Assembly: GCA_965367695.1 (NCBI GenBank)
Contig: CBDUKB010000082.1
Location: forward strand, 1 to 12,361
DNA: 12,361 nucleotides
Direction of reading: 5' to 3'
DNA from: Putridiphycobacter sp965367695
Lineage (GTDB): Bacteria; Bacteroidota; Bacteroidia; Flavobacteriales_D; Crocinitomicaceae
The notes beneath the pieces were generated by a model. That model was not told the DNA's origin. It did no database searches and saw only the letters and a program-made list of their open reading frames with translations. Positions 5,915-12,361 of the stretch are shown piece after piece. A program made the translations under genes and the position numbers. Each line of letters begins with the position of its first letter. The first letter of the stretch is position 1.

Positions 5915-7498
5915 ATGTCAGTTTCACTGATTGGGTTATTATTGTTGCAATTTTTTTGGATAAAAAATGTATTGCATACCCGAAAGGATCATTTTGAATC
6001 TTCAGTTCAAAAAGCCATTGGAACGGTTTTACAAGATTTGGACAAAATTGAAAAAAATGTTTTCTATACAGGTTTAAAAAAGAACAAGGGAAGCTCGGTG
6101 TTTCTTAATAATAATAAGCTCGATTTTAGCAGTGCTATCGGAGATGAAAATACCATTAGAATTAATGATACCATCATTAATTCAGGAAATAAAAAAACAG
6201 ATTATATCGTTGTGTCAGGTTCCACTGTCGATAGTGTGACCGGAATTATTGCCGAACACAAAGTGGTAACCCGTAGCTTAAATGATTTATTAGAATTCCC
6301 AAAAAAAGGTGACTTAATGGGAATTCATGATACCACTTTTTGTTTTCCAGTAAAATATGGAAATGCTTATGAAAAGAACCTATTGGTGAAGTCACGCTAC
6401 TTGAATGAAATGATGTTGAAAATGTTTACAACAAATTTATTTGACGACATTACAACCAGGTTAAATTTAAAAATTTTAGATACATTAATAACCGCCAGGT
6501 TAAGGTCAAATATGATTGATACTAACTTTGTTTTTAATGTCGTGGACAAGGCAGGAAAAACAGTCGCGTTTTCAGGAGAGTCTGAAAATTACAACCAAAA
6601 CTTAAAAAGTTCTTTGTTTACTTACAAGTTATTTCCAAGCGATTTTGTGAGTTCGGGTTATAAATTAATCATTGACTTCCCAAACAAACAACATTTTTTG
6701 GCCAAGCAAATGTGGCCAAGTTTAATGGCATCTATCTTATTGATATTAATCGTGGTCATTGCTTTTTATTCTGCCGTAGCAACTATTTTTAGACAGAAAA
6801 AAGTGTCAGAAATTAAAAACGATTTTATTAGTAATATGACCCATGAATTAAAAACACCTATATCCACTATTTCTTTAGCTTGTGAAGCCATTGAGGATCC
6901 AGATGTAGCCAAGAATAGTGATAGCATGGCTGGGTTTATTAGTATGATTAGTGACGAAAATAAGCGTTTAGGTAAATTAGTTGAAAAAGTATTGCAAACC
7001 TCGTTGATTGAAAAAGGAAGTTTAAAAATTCAAAAAGAAATACAACCCATACATACAATTGTACAAGACGCCATTAAAGCTTTTAAAATACAATTTCAAC
7101 GAAAGGGTGGAACTATCGAAGAAGGTTGTTTAGATGAGGTATTTATGGCAGTGGACAAAGTGCATTTTTCGAATGTGATTATTAATTTACTCGATAATGC
7201 ATTGAAATACTCTAAATCATCTCCATATGCAAAAATTGATTTATTGAAAACCACGGATGGAATGAAATTATCGATTACTGATAAAGGGATTGGAATTAAA
7301 AAAGAAGAACAAAAAAGAATATTTGATAAACTTTACCGTGTTTCAACTGGTGATGTCCATGATGTGAAAGGATTTGGATTGGGACTCGACTATGTTAAAT
7401 CTATTATTACATTGCACGGCGGAACCGTTTGTGTAAAAAGTGAACTTGGTAAAGGATCCACATTTAAAATTGAATTAAAAGATGAACGAAAAAATTAA
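5915..7498 (+). CDS. Two-component sensor histidine kinase
   Basis: A 527-residue (from the ATG) inner-membrane kinase. Transmembrane segment 1 is at about 1-16, a periplasmic sensor region covers about 20-264, and segment 2 is at about 266-290. The HisKA domain has the H-box NMTHELKTPIS with phospho-accepting His310. The ATPase domain has the N-box NLLDNALKYS (424-433), the G1 box DKGIGI (456-461), F-box IFDKLYR (469-475) and G2 box GFGLGL (486-491). The sensor region matches no domain I know. The N-terminus is unusual: at the ATG, transmembrane segment 1 begins with no preceding basic residues, yet the same frame is open upstream to 5831 and reads IKTRLKIIIVL immediately before the ATG, which is the normal family start but lacks ATG, GTG or TTG. 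The true start may therefore be non-canonical, for example ATC 5882. The stop overlaps the response regulator by 17 bp. The overall type resembles RprX/BaeS-like kinases of Bacteroidota. Confidence 0.93.
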   Translation: MSVSLIGLLLLQFFWIKNVLHTRKDHFESSVQKAIGTVLQDLDKIEKNVFYTGLKKNKGSSVFLNNNKLDFSSAIGDENTIRINDTIINSGNKKTDYIVVSGSTVDSVTGIIAEHKVVTRSLNDLLEFPKKGDLMGIHDTTFCFPVKYGNAYEKNLLVKSRYLNEMMLKMFTTNLFDDITTRLNLKILDTLITARLRSNMIDTNFVFNVVDKAGKTVAFSGESENYNQNLKSSLFTYKLFPSDFVSSGYKLIIDFPNKQHFLAKQMWPSLMASILLILIVVIAFYSAVATIFRQKKVSEIKNDFISNMTHELKTPISTISLACEAIEDPDVAKNSDSMAGFISMISDENKRLGKLVEKVLQTSLIEKGSLKIQKEIQPIHTIVQDAIKAFKIQFQRKGGTIEEGCLDEVFMAVDKVHFSNVIINLLDNALKYSKSSPYAKIDLLKTTDGMKLSITDKGIGIKKEEQKRIFDKLYRVSTGDVHDVKGFGLGLDYVKSIITLHGGTVCVKSELGKGSTFKIELKDERKN

Positions 7499-8171
7499 AA
7501 TATTATTGGCCGAAGACGATTCGAATTTAGGAAACTTATTGTCAACATTTTTAAAAGCAAAAAACTTTGACGTGACTTTGTGTATCAATGGTGAAATTGC
7601 ATTGGAACGCTTTAAAAGTCAAGTATACGATTTTGTTATATTAGATGTGATGATGCCAATTATGGATGGGTTTTCAGTTGCTAAAGAAATTAGAGAAACA
7701 GATCATGAAACACCCATTTTGTTTTTAACGGCTAAGTCAATGCAAGATGATAAATTGAAAGGCTTTTCAAGTGGAGCTGATGATTATATGACCAAGCCAT
7801 TTAATATGGAAGAGTTATTGGCTAGGGTCAATGCAGTATTAAAAAGAACATACAAAGACGGCAATAAAAAACAAACCGAATATGAAATTGGAGATATCCA
7901 ATTCGATTATACCCGTCAGATTATTAAAATCAAAGGGGAAGAACAAAAGTTGACAACAAAAGAGAATGAATTGTTTTATATATTAATTCGAAACAAGGAC
8001 GAAATATTAGATAGAAATGCCGCCTTAAGACATGTTTGGGGTGATGATAATTACTTTAATGGAAGGAGTATGGATGTGTACATTACTAAGTTGAGAAAAC
8101 ACATTAAAACTTCAGACCATGTTGAAATATTAAATGTTCATGGTAAGGGATTCAAATTGCTAGAAAAGTAA
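7482..8171 (+). CDS. OmpR/PhoB-family response regulator
   Basis: A 229-residue cytoplasmic DNA-binding regulator. The receiver domain (about 1-120) has the acidic pocket E11/D12/D13, phospho-acceptor D55 (FVILDVMMP), T83 (FLTAKS) and K105 (TKPF). The C-terminal winged helix (about 134-227) has the transactivation-loop region KDEILDRNAALRHVWGDD and recognition helix RSMDVYITKLRKHI (195-208), ending with the wing VHGKGFKLL. All key residues are intact. It starts inside the kinase gene with a 17-bp overlap, so it is the cognate partner. It may control the exporter genes just upstream, but no site can be assigned from one copy. A strong terminator begins 42 bp after the stop. It resembles RprY-like regulators; that name is a similarity, not an assignment. 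Confidence 0.96.
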   Translation: MNEKIKILLAEDDSNLGNLLSTFLKAKNFDVTLCINGEIALERFKSQVYDFVILDVMMPIMDGFSVAKEIRETDHETPILFLTAKSMQDDKLKGFSSGADDYMTKPFNMEELLARVNAVLKRTYKDGNKKQTEYEIGDIQFDYTRQIIKIKGEEQKLTTKENELFYILIRNKDEILDRNAALRHVWGDDNYFNGRSMDVYITKLRKHIKTSDHVEILNVHGKGFKLLEK

Positions 8172-8212
8172 TTTTTCTAATTGATTGAAAAATTTGGAAT
8201 TAAGAAAAGAAT

Positions 8213-8244
8213 AAAAAAAAACCAACGGTCAGTTGGTTTTTTTT
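8213..8244. terminator. Bidirectional intrinsic terminator
   Basis: The arms CCAAC and GTTGG (8222-8226, 8232-8236) enclose loop GGTCA. They are preceded by nine A (8213-8221) and followed by eight T (8237-8244), giving a stem of up to 13 bp with U-tracts on both strands. It lies between the convergent response regulator and acyltransferase genes and should serve both. Confidence 0.9.
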
Positions 8245-8256
8245 ATGTTCATTCAA

Positions 8257-8973
8257 TTATGCTTTAACTACCAATTCTTTTACTGGTTCGTTGTATTCAA
8301 ATTCTTGAATTGCATGATTTAATTCAAGATTTAAATCATTTTCTAAATCGTGAATTAAATTATACACTTTTGTTTGCACATTAATATCTGCATGTTCAGG
8401 ATAAGCAGGGGTCATTGATAGCACTGTAGACGGGAACCTTTCTTCTGGATAAGGAAAATCTCCGGTTGTGCCAACTGATTCTTCAATACAGAATCCCATT
8501 TTTCTTGCCACTTTATAAGTGTGCTTACCTACAAAAGAAAATAAAGTCGTGATGTCTAGTTGGGCAGACATAGCAATGGCAGAAATCACTAATTGTTCTG
8601 TTATTGCGAAGCTTAATCTTCCTCTTTGGTTATTCCATAATCCACTAATTTCAGCGGTTAATCCTTCAGAACGATAATAATTTACTAATTTATTTAAATT
8701 TGGGTCCAAGTGGGAAACAGCATTTTCTACTGGTAATAAGTCTTCCGTATTCGATATGTGAATTCTTGTTCCACCTAATAGTTCATTCGTTTCTTTATTT
8801 CTTGCCGTCAATAAATAGATTTTATCATCTTGCATCCATTTACTGCCTGAACTTTTAATTTTATCAGCATCCAAATAGCTAATTTTCGACAAAGACTCTT
8901 TGTGATAAAAGTCATACTCTAAACATAATTCTCTGTTTGCTGTTGCTTTAAAAATTTTAATTTCTACTTTCAT
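8257..8973 (-). CDS. FeeM/LuxI-like GNAT acyltransferase (putative N-acyl amino acid synthase)
   Basis: A 238-residue protein. The features I use are a charged N-terminus followed by an aromatic segment (LCLEYDFYH, 17-25), the strand/turn TNELLGGTRIH (62-72, like the G-x-R turn of autoinducer and N-acyl amino acid synthases), TAEISGLWNN (106-115, in the place of the E-x-S-R motif of LuxI-like enzymes) and FSFVGKHTYKVARKMGF (145-161, a GNAT acetyl/acyl-CoA site pattern). Related enzymes transfer a fatty acyl chain from ACP or CoA to an amino group. The C-terminal 40 residues are acidic and helical. The gene lies 26 bp after the E1-like gene on the same strand, so the two are very likely one operon, which points to one pathway. 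The acyl donor and acceptor are not evident. The family call rests on motif pattern, not on an alignment, and a plain GNAT N-acyltransferase remains possible. Confidence 0.68.
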   Translation of the reverse strand: MKVEIKIFKATANRELCLEYDFYHKESLSKISYLDADKIKSSGSKWMQDDKIYLLTARNKETNELLGGTRIHISNTEDLLPVENAVSHLDPNLNKLVNYYRSEGLTAEISGLWNNQRGRLSFAITEQLVISAIAMSAQLDITTLFSFVGKHTYKVARKMGFCIEESVGTTGDFPYPEERFPSTVLSMTPAYPEHADINVQTKVYNLIHDLENDLNLELNHAIQEFEYNEPVKELVVKA

Positions 8974-8999
8974 AATTACGGGGTTTTTAATTTATATTA

Positions 9000-10097
9000 T
9001 TATTTATTTTTTACTATGCTTTCCATGTCGACAAAAAACCGACCTGATTCTGTAAAGAATCCTAAGAACATTCTTCTAACTGAATCGGTTACTACACCAC
9101 CACCTAATGCTACGGCAGAAGCTAATTGAGGCCATGTTCTCAAAGTTTTACCGACTTCTTGCAAGGAACTTTTTGCTCGAGGAGAAATAGTATCAGGTGA
9201 AACTATGGCCATGACATAAGGTAATTTTTGCTTATTGGTTTTTAAACTCGCTAACTTTTCAAGGCTTAAGTCTTCTACTAAACCATGCAAGATTGGTCTG
9301 TTTTCTTCTAAGTCAAATCTTTCGACATCTAATAAACCTCTATCACTTGTTTCCATGATTACTGGAATTTTTAATTCTCTTGCCATAAAACGAGCTTTAA
9401 TTTTAATGTCTAAACTATCGCATTCATCTATCAAAACATCTACATTTCCATCAGCAGTTAAAAAGTCCCTTAAATTGTCGTCATTAATACCTTCGGTGTA
9501 ACATTTTAAGTTTAAGAAAGGATCTAACTCCATAATTTCTCTTGCAATAGCAACTACTTTTGAAACTCCAATATTATGAACACCAGTTCTAATTCTGTTT
9601 AAATTTGATAAATCCAAACTATCAAAATCTGCAATTCTCAACTCTCCAAAAGTCCTTTCCATGGCCATTGTTACAGCTACAGCTGAACCAACAGATAAAC
9701 CAATTAAAGCCACTTTTTTCTTGGATAAAATCTCTCTTTCTTCAAGGGTGATTTTATTTTGATTTCTATTGGTTCTTAGTGTAATAAATTCTTGTTCAGG
9801 AACAATATGAACCAATCTATTCGACCAAGGATAATAAACCCAAACACCATAATCATCAATAGAATGATCACCTATGAAATCACCAACTGCTAAAGTTGTA
9901 TCATTGTGGTCGTATTCACTTACAGGATTTATAATTTCAGTCAATTCAGCTATTTGGCTTAAAATTGAGTCAAAAACCTGCACTTTAGGGTTATTCATTA
10001 ATAAGTCAAGCTCCACTTTATCAGCTTCATTTGTCGGATTTAATATAACGGGTTTCCAGTTCAATGCTTTTTGAACTAAGGTTTGACGAGGATTCAT
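9000..10097 (-). CDS. E1-like (ThiF/MoeB superfamily) adenylation-domain protein, Rv1355c/MoeY-type
   Basis: A 365-residue cytoplasmic protein. An N-terminal region (1 to about 120) with DDYGVWVYYPWSNRLVH and EFITLRTNRNQNKIT precedes a Rossmann-type E1 domain (about 121-345). In it are a modified nucleotide loop GLSVGS (133-138, usually GxGGxGS), ADFDSLDLSNLNRIR (156-170, with D159 and R168 of the NxNR motif), K180 and DVLIDECD (220-227). No zinc-binding CxxC pairs are present. I recognise this pattern from the E1 half of the long Rv1355c-type proteins (annotated MoeY in mycobacteria), in which a nitroreductase domain follows. Here the protein stops after the E1 domain (SGRFFVDMESIV), so the nitroreductase is absent from it and from the rest of the window. 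E1 enzymes adenylate a C-terminal carboxylate or small acid; the substrate here is unknown. The FeeM-like acyltransferase follows 26 bp later, suggesting a joint biosynthetic step. Confidence 0.82.
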   Translation of the reverse strand: MNPRQTLVQKALNWKPVILNPTNEADKVELDLLMNNPKVQVFDSILSQIAELTEIINPVSEYDHNDTTLAVGDFIGDHSIDDYGVWVYYPWSNRLVHIVPEQEFITLRTNRNQNKITLEEREILSKKKVALIGLSVGSAVAVTMAMERTFGELRIADFDSLDLSNLNRIRTGVHNIGVSKVVAIAREIMELDPFLNLKCYTEGINDDNLRDFLTADGNVDVLIDECDSLDIKIKARFMARELKIPVIMETSDRGLLDVERFDLEENRPILHGLVEDLSLEKLASLKTNKQKLPYVMAIVSPDTISPRAKSSLQEVGKTLRTWPQLASAVALGGGVVTDSVRRMFLGFFTESGRFFVDMESIVKNK

Positions 10098-10143
10098 AAT
10101 TTATTTTTATTTAAAATTTATACTTATTTAATTAATATTCATG

Positions 10144-10173
10144 CAAATATGAGTTTTATACTTCGTAGTGCAA
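10144..10173 (-). promoter_or_regulatory. Putative promoter of the E1/acyltransferase operon
   Basis: On the minus strand TTG (10173-10171) is followed after 19 bases by CATATTTG (10151-10144), one base off the TAnnTTTG consensus. The 19-base spacing agrees with Bacteroidota promoters. The start codon lies 46 bp further on, leaving a leader of roughly 40 bases. Confidence 0.5.
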
Positions 10174-10179
10174 TTATTG

Positions 10180-10214
10180 TGAAGGTATAAAATATTCACC
10201 TTACAAAGTGAATA
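10180..10214. repeat. Clustered GTGAA/TTCAC inverted elements upstream of the E1 promoter
   Basis: GTGAA occurs at 10180-10184, TTCAC at 10195-10199 and GTGAA at 10208-10212. The second and third are part of a perfect 7-bp inverted repeat, TATTCAC (10193-10199) and GTGAATA (10208-10214), with an 8-base spacer. The position just upstream of the E1 promoter (-33 region at 10171-10173) would suit an activator or repressor site. The elements are short and the region is AT-rich, so chance is not excluded. Confidence 0.35.
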
Positions 10215-10248
10215 AGATGAATTTTGCAACAAAATCATCTTTTTTTTT
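10214..10248 (+). terminator. Plus-oriented intrinsic terminator-like hairpin
   Basis: The left arm at 10214-10226 (AAGATGAATTTTG) pairs with the right arm at 10230-10241 (CAAAATCATCTT): 12 bp with a single bulged A and a CAA loop. Seven further T follow at 10242-10248. The T-tract is on the plus strand, although the genes on both sides run on the minus strand. For the minus-strand acetyltransferase gene ending at 10250 the hairpin could still slow polymerase, but the bases after it in that direction (ATTCACTTTG) are not a proper U-tract. Confidence 0.6.
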
Positions 10249-10249
10249 A

Positions 10250-10768
10250 TTAAATTTTCAACTCGTATCTAAACACAATTTCATTGGTATTTGGCAGTTT
10301 AAATTTTTCTTGAAATGTTAGACCAAGTTTTAAAAGTAAGTTTTGAGAGGCAATATTATTAGGGTGGGTAATGGCGTTTAATTTTTTTATATTAAAGTTA
10401 TTAATGGCTAGTTCTTTAATTTTATGACTGGCTTCATACGCATATCCTTTCCCTTCAAATTCAGGCAAGAATGCAAAACCAATGTCAATTCCTTCAATGC
10501 CTTCCCGATTGTATAATCCACTAGAGCCAATTGGCGTATTGTCAGATTTGCGAATGACGGTGTAATTCCCATAACCAAGGGCAATAAATTGGGGTATAAT
10601 TTTAGACTGAATATAGTCTTGTGCAGCCTGTAAATTGTTGATTTTTCGATCACCAATAAATGCTAACCATTTTGGCGTATTCATCAATTTTAAGATAAAT
10701 GAATTGTCCTCAATACTGGTCGGTTTCAGAATTAATCTTGGTGTTTCGTATGATTTTAATTTTTGCAA
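10250..10768 (-). CDS. GNAT N-acetyltransferase, RimJ/RimL type
   Basis: A 172-residue acetyltransferase of the Acetyltransf_3 kind, which moves acetyl from acetyl-CoA to an amino group. Visible features are the N-terminal ETPRLILKP (8-16) typical of RimJ/RimL relatives, the acetyl-CoA loop PEFEGKGYAYEA (102-113, matching the x-x-G-x-G/A pattern) and the late motif HPNNIASQNLLLKLGL (136-151), in which N138 and S141 follow the usual N-x-x-S form. The C-terminal strand FRYEL ends the fold. Ribosomal protein N-termini, aminoglycosides and small amines are all substrates in this superfamily; nothing here picks one. The gene starts 21 bp after the alpha/beta hydrolase gene on the same strand, so the two probably share a transcript. 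Confidence 0.9.
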   Translation of the reverse strand: MQKLKSYETPRLILKPTSIEDNSFILKLMNTPKWLAFIGDRKINNLQAAQDYIQSKIIPQFIALGYGNYTVIRKSDNTPIGSSGLYNREGIEGIDIGFAFLPEFEGKGYAYEASHKIKELAINNFNIKKLNAITHPNNIASQNLLLKLGLTFQEKFKLPNTNEIVFRYELKI

Positions 10769-10789
10769 TTTAATTTTTTGATGTTCAAT

Positions 10790-11758
10790 TTAATCATTTT
10801 TTGTTCTTCTCAGCCAATTGAAAAGTTGAAAGTATACATTTTTCCTTGCTTGAGTAGGTGATAAAACCATGTCGTGTATTGCATTTTCAACAGCTATTAT
10901 TTGTACATCTCCAATGATTTTTAATGCGTTTTCGCGAATGTGTTTTACATTTAAAATTGCATCTCCTTCAAACATATTAGCCGACCATTTTTTACATTTG
11001 ACAGATTTTTGAGCATGCATGATTAAGGTAGGCACACCAAGTGTTGGTCCTTTTTGAATGTTCAATTGTGCTTGATGGATTGCACGAATAAAACCCAGGT
11101 TAACCTTTGGCGCTTTATCTGGTTTCCATTGCTTATTATATTGCCATTCACCATAATCACTTTGATGTAAACTTTGTCCATATAATTTTGAAAAACCACC
11201 TTTTATTTTAATATTCGGAAAATACTTTCCAAAAAAAGAAAGGGTGGGGATGCCAATTTTTCTCAAGATGAAGGATTCGTTAAAGTCGAAAAAAGGACTA
11301 TTTAAAAAAACACGGTTAACTAAAGAATTGTTTTGATGTCTCGATAGGTAATCCATTACAATTAAACCACCTGTTGAATGGCCTGCCAATAAAACTGATG
11401 TTATACCTTCGGAAGCTATTTGTTTAAAAGCAGCATTAATATCTGCATCATATTCATTTAAATTACGAACATTATTTAACTTTTGGTGCGGTAAGTAAGA
11501 ACGTCCGTACTTTCTTAAATCAATTGCATAAAAATGATATCCTTTGTTATTGAAGGATTTTGCCATTTCTGTTTGAAAGAAATAATCGTTTAAGCCATGA
11601 ATGTAAAGGACCGCTTTATTCCCTACAAGTGTTTTTCTCCTCACTAAGGTACTGACCACTTTTCCTTCATAGTCATCATCTTGTTGCATGGAAATGAATT
11701 CGAATCCATCCTTAAGTACGTCTGTTGTATAATATGGGGCCATTGCGGGTATTATCAT
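10790..11758 (-). CDS. Alpha/beta hydrolase, monoacylglycerol lipase / serine aminopeptidase S33-like
   Basis: A 322-residue serine hydrolase. The order of motifs is normal: oxyanion-hole strand VLYIHGLNDYF (50-60), the AIDLRKYGRS turn (78-87), nucleophile elbow GHSTGG (126-131) with Ser128, a lid-like insertion at about 155-240, probable acid D266 (EGDAIL) and His295 (NAIHDMV). The triad therefore looks complete. This layout resembles lysophospholipase/monoacylglycerol lipase-like hydrolases. No signal peptide or membrane segment is present, so it should act in the cytoplasm. The first ATG (11756-11758) is directly preceded by AAGAAGG, too close for a good ribosome site; a second in-frame ATG at residue 6 is an alternative. 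It is followed by the RimJ/RimL-type acetyltransferase. The substrate is unknown. Confidence 0.9.
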   Translation of the reverse strand: MIIPAMAPYYTTDVLKDGFEFISMQQDDDYEGKVVSTLVRRKTLVGNKAVLYIHGLNDYFFQTEMAKSFNNKGYHFYAIDLRKYGRSYLPHQKLNNVRNLNEYDADINAAFKQIASEGITSVLLAGHSTGGLIVMDYLSRHQNNSLVNRVFLNSPFFDFNESFILRKIGIPTLSFFGKYFPNIKIKGGFSKLYGQSLHQSDYGEWQYNKQWKPDKAPKVNLGFIRAIHQAQLNIQKGPTLGVPTLIMHAQKSVKCKKWSANMFEGDAILNVKHIRENALKIIGDVQIIAVENAIHDMVLSPTQARKNVYFQLFNWLRRTKND

Positions 11759-11818
11759 GCCTTCTTAAGATACGTTATTTTTTTTTATAATCCAACAACT
11801 TTGAAATCAATACATAAA

Positions 11819-11835
11819 TTATTAAAAGTTAATAA
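11819..11835. repeat. AT-only 7-bp inverted repeat after the tocopherol-cyclase-like gene
   Basis: TTATTAA (11819-11825) and TTAATAA (11829-11835) surround AAG. It lies 15 bp past the stop of the gene at 11851. It contains no G or C in the stem, so it is at best a weak terminator. Confidence 0.25.
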
Positions 11836-11850
11836 GTGATATGGGTTTTC

Positions 11851-12361
11851 TCAAGTCATTATTTCTTCAATTTTACCAGCTATTTCTACAGCGGTGTGTG
11901 GGCTAACATCATCAATGATTACTGTATTGGTTTTTTTATCAATTAATTTTAAATGAAGGGTGGAATTCATAGATTCAAATATTCTTGCATCCATAAAACC
12001 CAAGATGGGAGCTGCTAAAGCAGTGGCTTCTTCTCTTTCAACTTCAATATTTAAAATGTATTTTTTATTTTCCATTGTAATCAATACATGTTTTTTGTCT
12101 GCAAAAGAACGCGTAAGTTTGGTATTGTTATAGGTAGTAAATTGAATGATTTTATTTTGAAAATAGACTCCAGCGATAAATCCAACAAAGGAACGCTTTA
12201 ACCAAGGTATTTTTGCAACTGAAGCTTTGATAGCGATATCTTGTGAAAAATGATTGGCATGCATCCAGAAATATGCACTCGGAAATGAATGGCCCCAGTC
12301 TTTTTCTGTATAGCCTTTTCCTCCTGTAAAATCAATGCTTTTTCCATCAATTATTAATGTG
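11851..12361 (-). CDS. Tocopherol-cyclase-like protein (partial, N-terminus outside window)
   Basis: The last roughly 170 codons of a gene entering from the right edge. An internal ATG at 12262-12264 might be taken for the start, but the frame is open to the edge and encodes GGKGYTEKDWGHSFP followed by AYFWMHANHF, the core signature I associate with the tocopherol cyclase (VTE1-like) family. The later part (GFIAGVYFQNKII, FTTYNNTKL, KKYILNIEVE, LHLKLIDKKT) shows the strand pattern of its C-terminal beta domain. In plants the enzyme closes the chromanol ring; in heterotrophic bacteria homologues have no established role that I know of and are named only by similarity. The fragment contains no signal peptide or membrane segment. 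The alpha/beta hydrolase gene begins 92 bp downstream on the same strand. Confidence 0.8.
   Translation of the reverse strand, partial: TLIIDGKSIDFTGGKGYTEKDWGHSFPSAYFWMHANHFSQDIAIKASVAKIPWLKRSFVGFIAGVYFQNKIIQFTTYNNTKLTRSFADKKHVLITMENKKYILNIEVEREEATALAAPILGFMDARIFESMNSTLHLKLIDKKTNTVIIDDVSPHTAVEIAGKIEEIMT

Noticed and set aside
3998..8171. BceAB/BceRS-type bacitracin resistance module
   Set aside because: The permease has about six membrane segments and no large extracellular domain, and the kinase has a long periplasmic sensor rather than the short two-helix intramembrane type.
8161..8179. TAGAAAA/TTTTCTA hairpin over the response regulator stop codon as a terminator
   Set aside because: The stem is AT-rich with one G-C pair per arm and spans the stop codon; the much stronger hairpin at 8213-8244 explains termination.
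8257..8973. A true acyl-homoserine lactone synthase with a LuxR partner
   Set aside because: The LuxI-type E-x-S-R motif is replaced by EISGL and no LuxR-type regulator is in the window; a broader N-acyl amino acid synthase-like call fits better.
9235..10074. Plus-strand open frames (9235-9501 and 9874-10074) opposite the E1-like gene
   Set aside because: Both are fully antisense to a gene with clear E1 motifs, are Ser/Lys-rich as expected for reverse translation, and have no family features.
12262..12264. ATG as the start of a 137-residue complete gene at the right edge
   Set aside because: The same frame is open to the window edge and encodes the family signature EKDWGHSFP upstream of this Met, so the gene is a fragment and this Met is internal.

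Overview
The window looks like AT-rich chromosomal DNA from a member of the Bacteroidota. The signs are: an ECF sigma factor followed by an anti-sigma-like membrane protein of the type seen in that phylum, promoter-like TAnnTTTG (-7) boxes ahead of several genes, few clear Shine-Dalgarno sequences, a GIN-domain lipoprotein and a histidine kinase with a Bacteroidota-style N-terminus. Chitinophagia or Saprospiria would fit, but I cannot place it below phylum. There are no rRNA or tRNA genes, insertion sequences or CRISPR arrays. All intergenic gaps are below 160 bp.

Left block (1-1706, minus strand): mazG (NTP pyrophosphohydrolase), an ECF sigma factor, and the N-terminal part of a membrane protein that is probably its anti-sigma factor, cut by the window edge. 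Next block (1760-3866, plus strand): a PagL-type outer-membrane acyl hydrolase overlaps a GIN-domain (DUF2807-like) lipoprotein by 7 bp, and a 66-residue membrane-anchored protein with four cysteines follows. The divergent promoters of mazG and the PagL-like gene lie 11 bp apart in a 53-bp gap.

Central block (3998-8171, plus strand): an ABC-2 type exporter (ATPase and permease, 4 bp apart), then a sensor histidine kinase and an OmpR/PhoB-type response regulator overlapping by 17 bp. This could be one signalling-plus-export module, although the kinase pair appears to have its own promoter. A strong hairpin with A- and T-tracts on its two sides ends the block and serves the convergent genes on the right.

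Right block (8257-12361, minus strand): an E1-like (ThiF/MoeY, Rv1355c-like) adenylation-domain protein and a FeeM/LuxI-like GNAT acyltransferase form a two-gene unit with its own promoter. An alpha/beta hydrolase and a RimJ/RimL-type acetyltransferase form another pair. A tocopherol-cyclase-like protein runs off the right edge.

The most interesting part is the E1/acyltransferase pair. It has the composition of a small acyl-aminoacyl or modified-metabolite pathway, and the E1 protein lacks the nitroreductase half found in its long homologues. Other points worth a look: the kinase reading frame continues upstream of its only ATG with a typical N-terminus but no standard start codon; the PagL-like enzyme keeps His, Ser and the oxyanion Asn but has Asn where the catalytic Glu is expected; and a plus-oriented intrinsic terminator lies in a gap flanked only by minus-strand genes.
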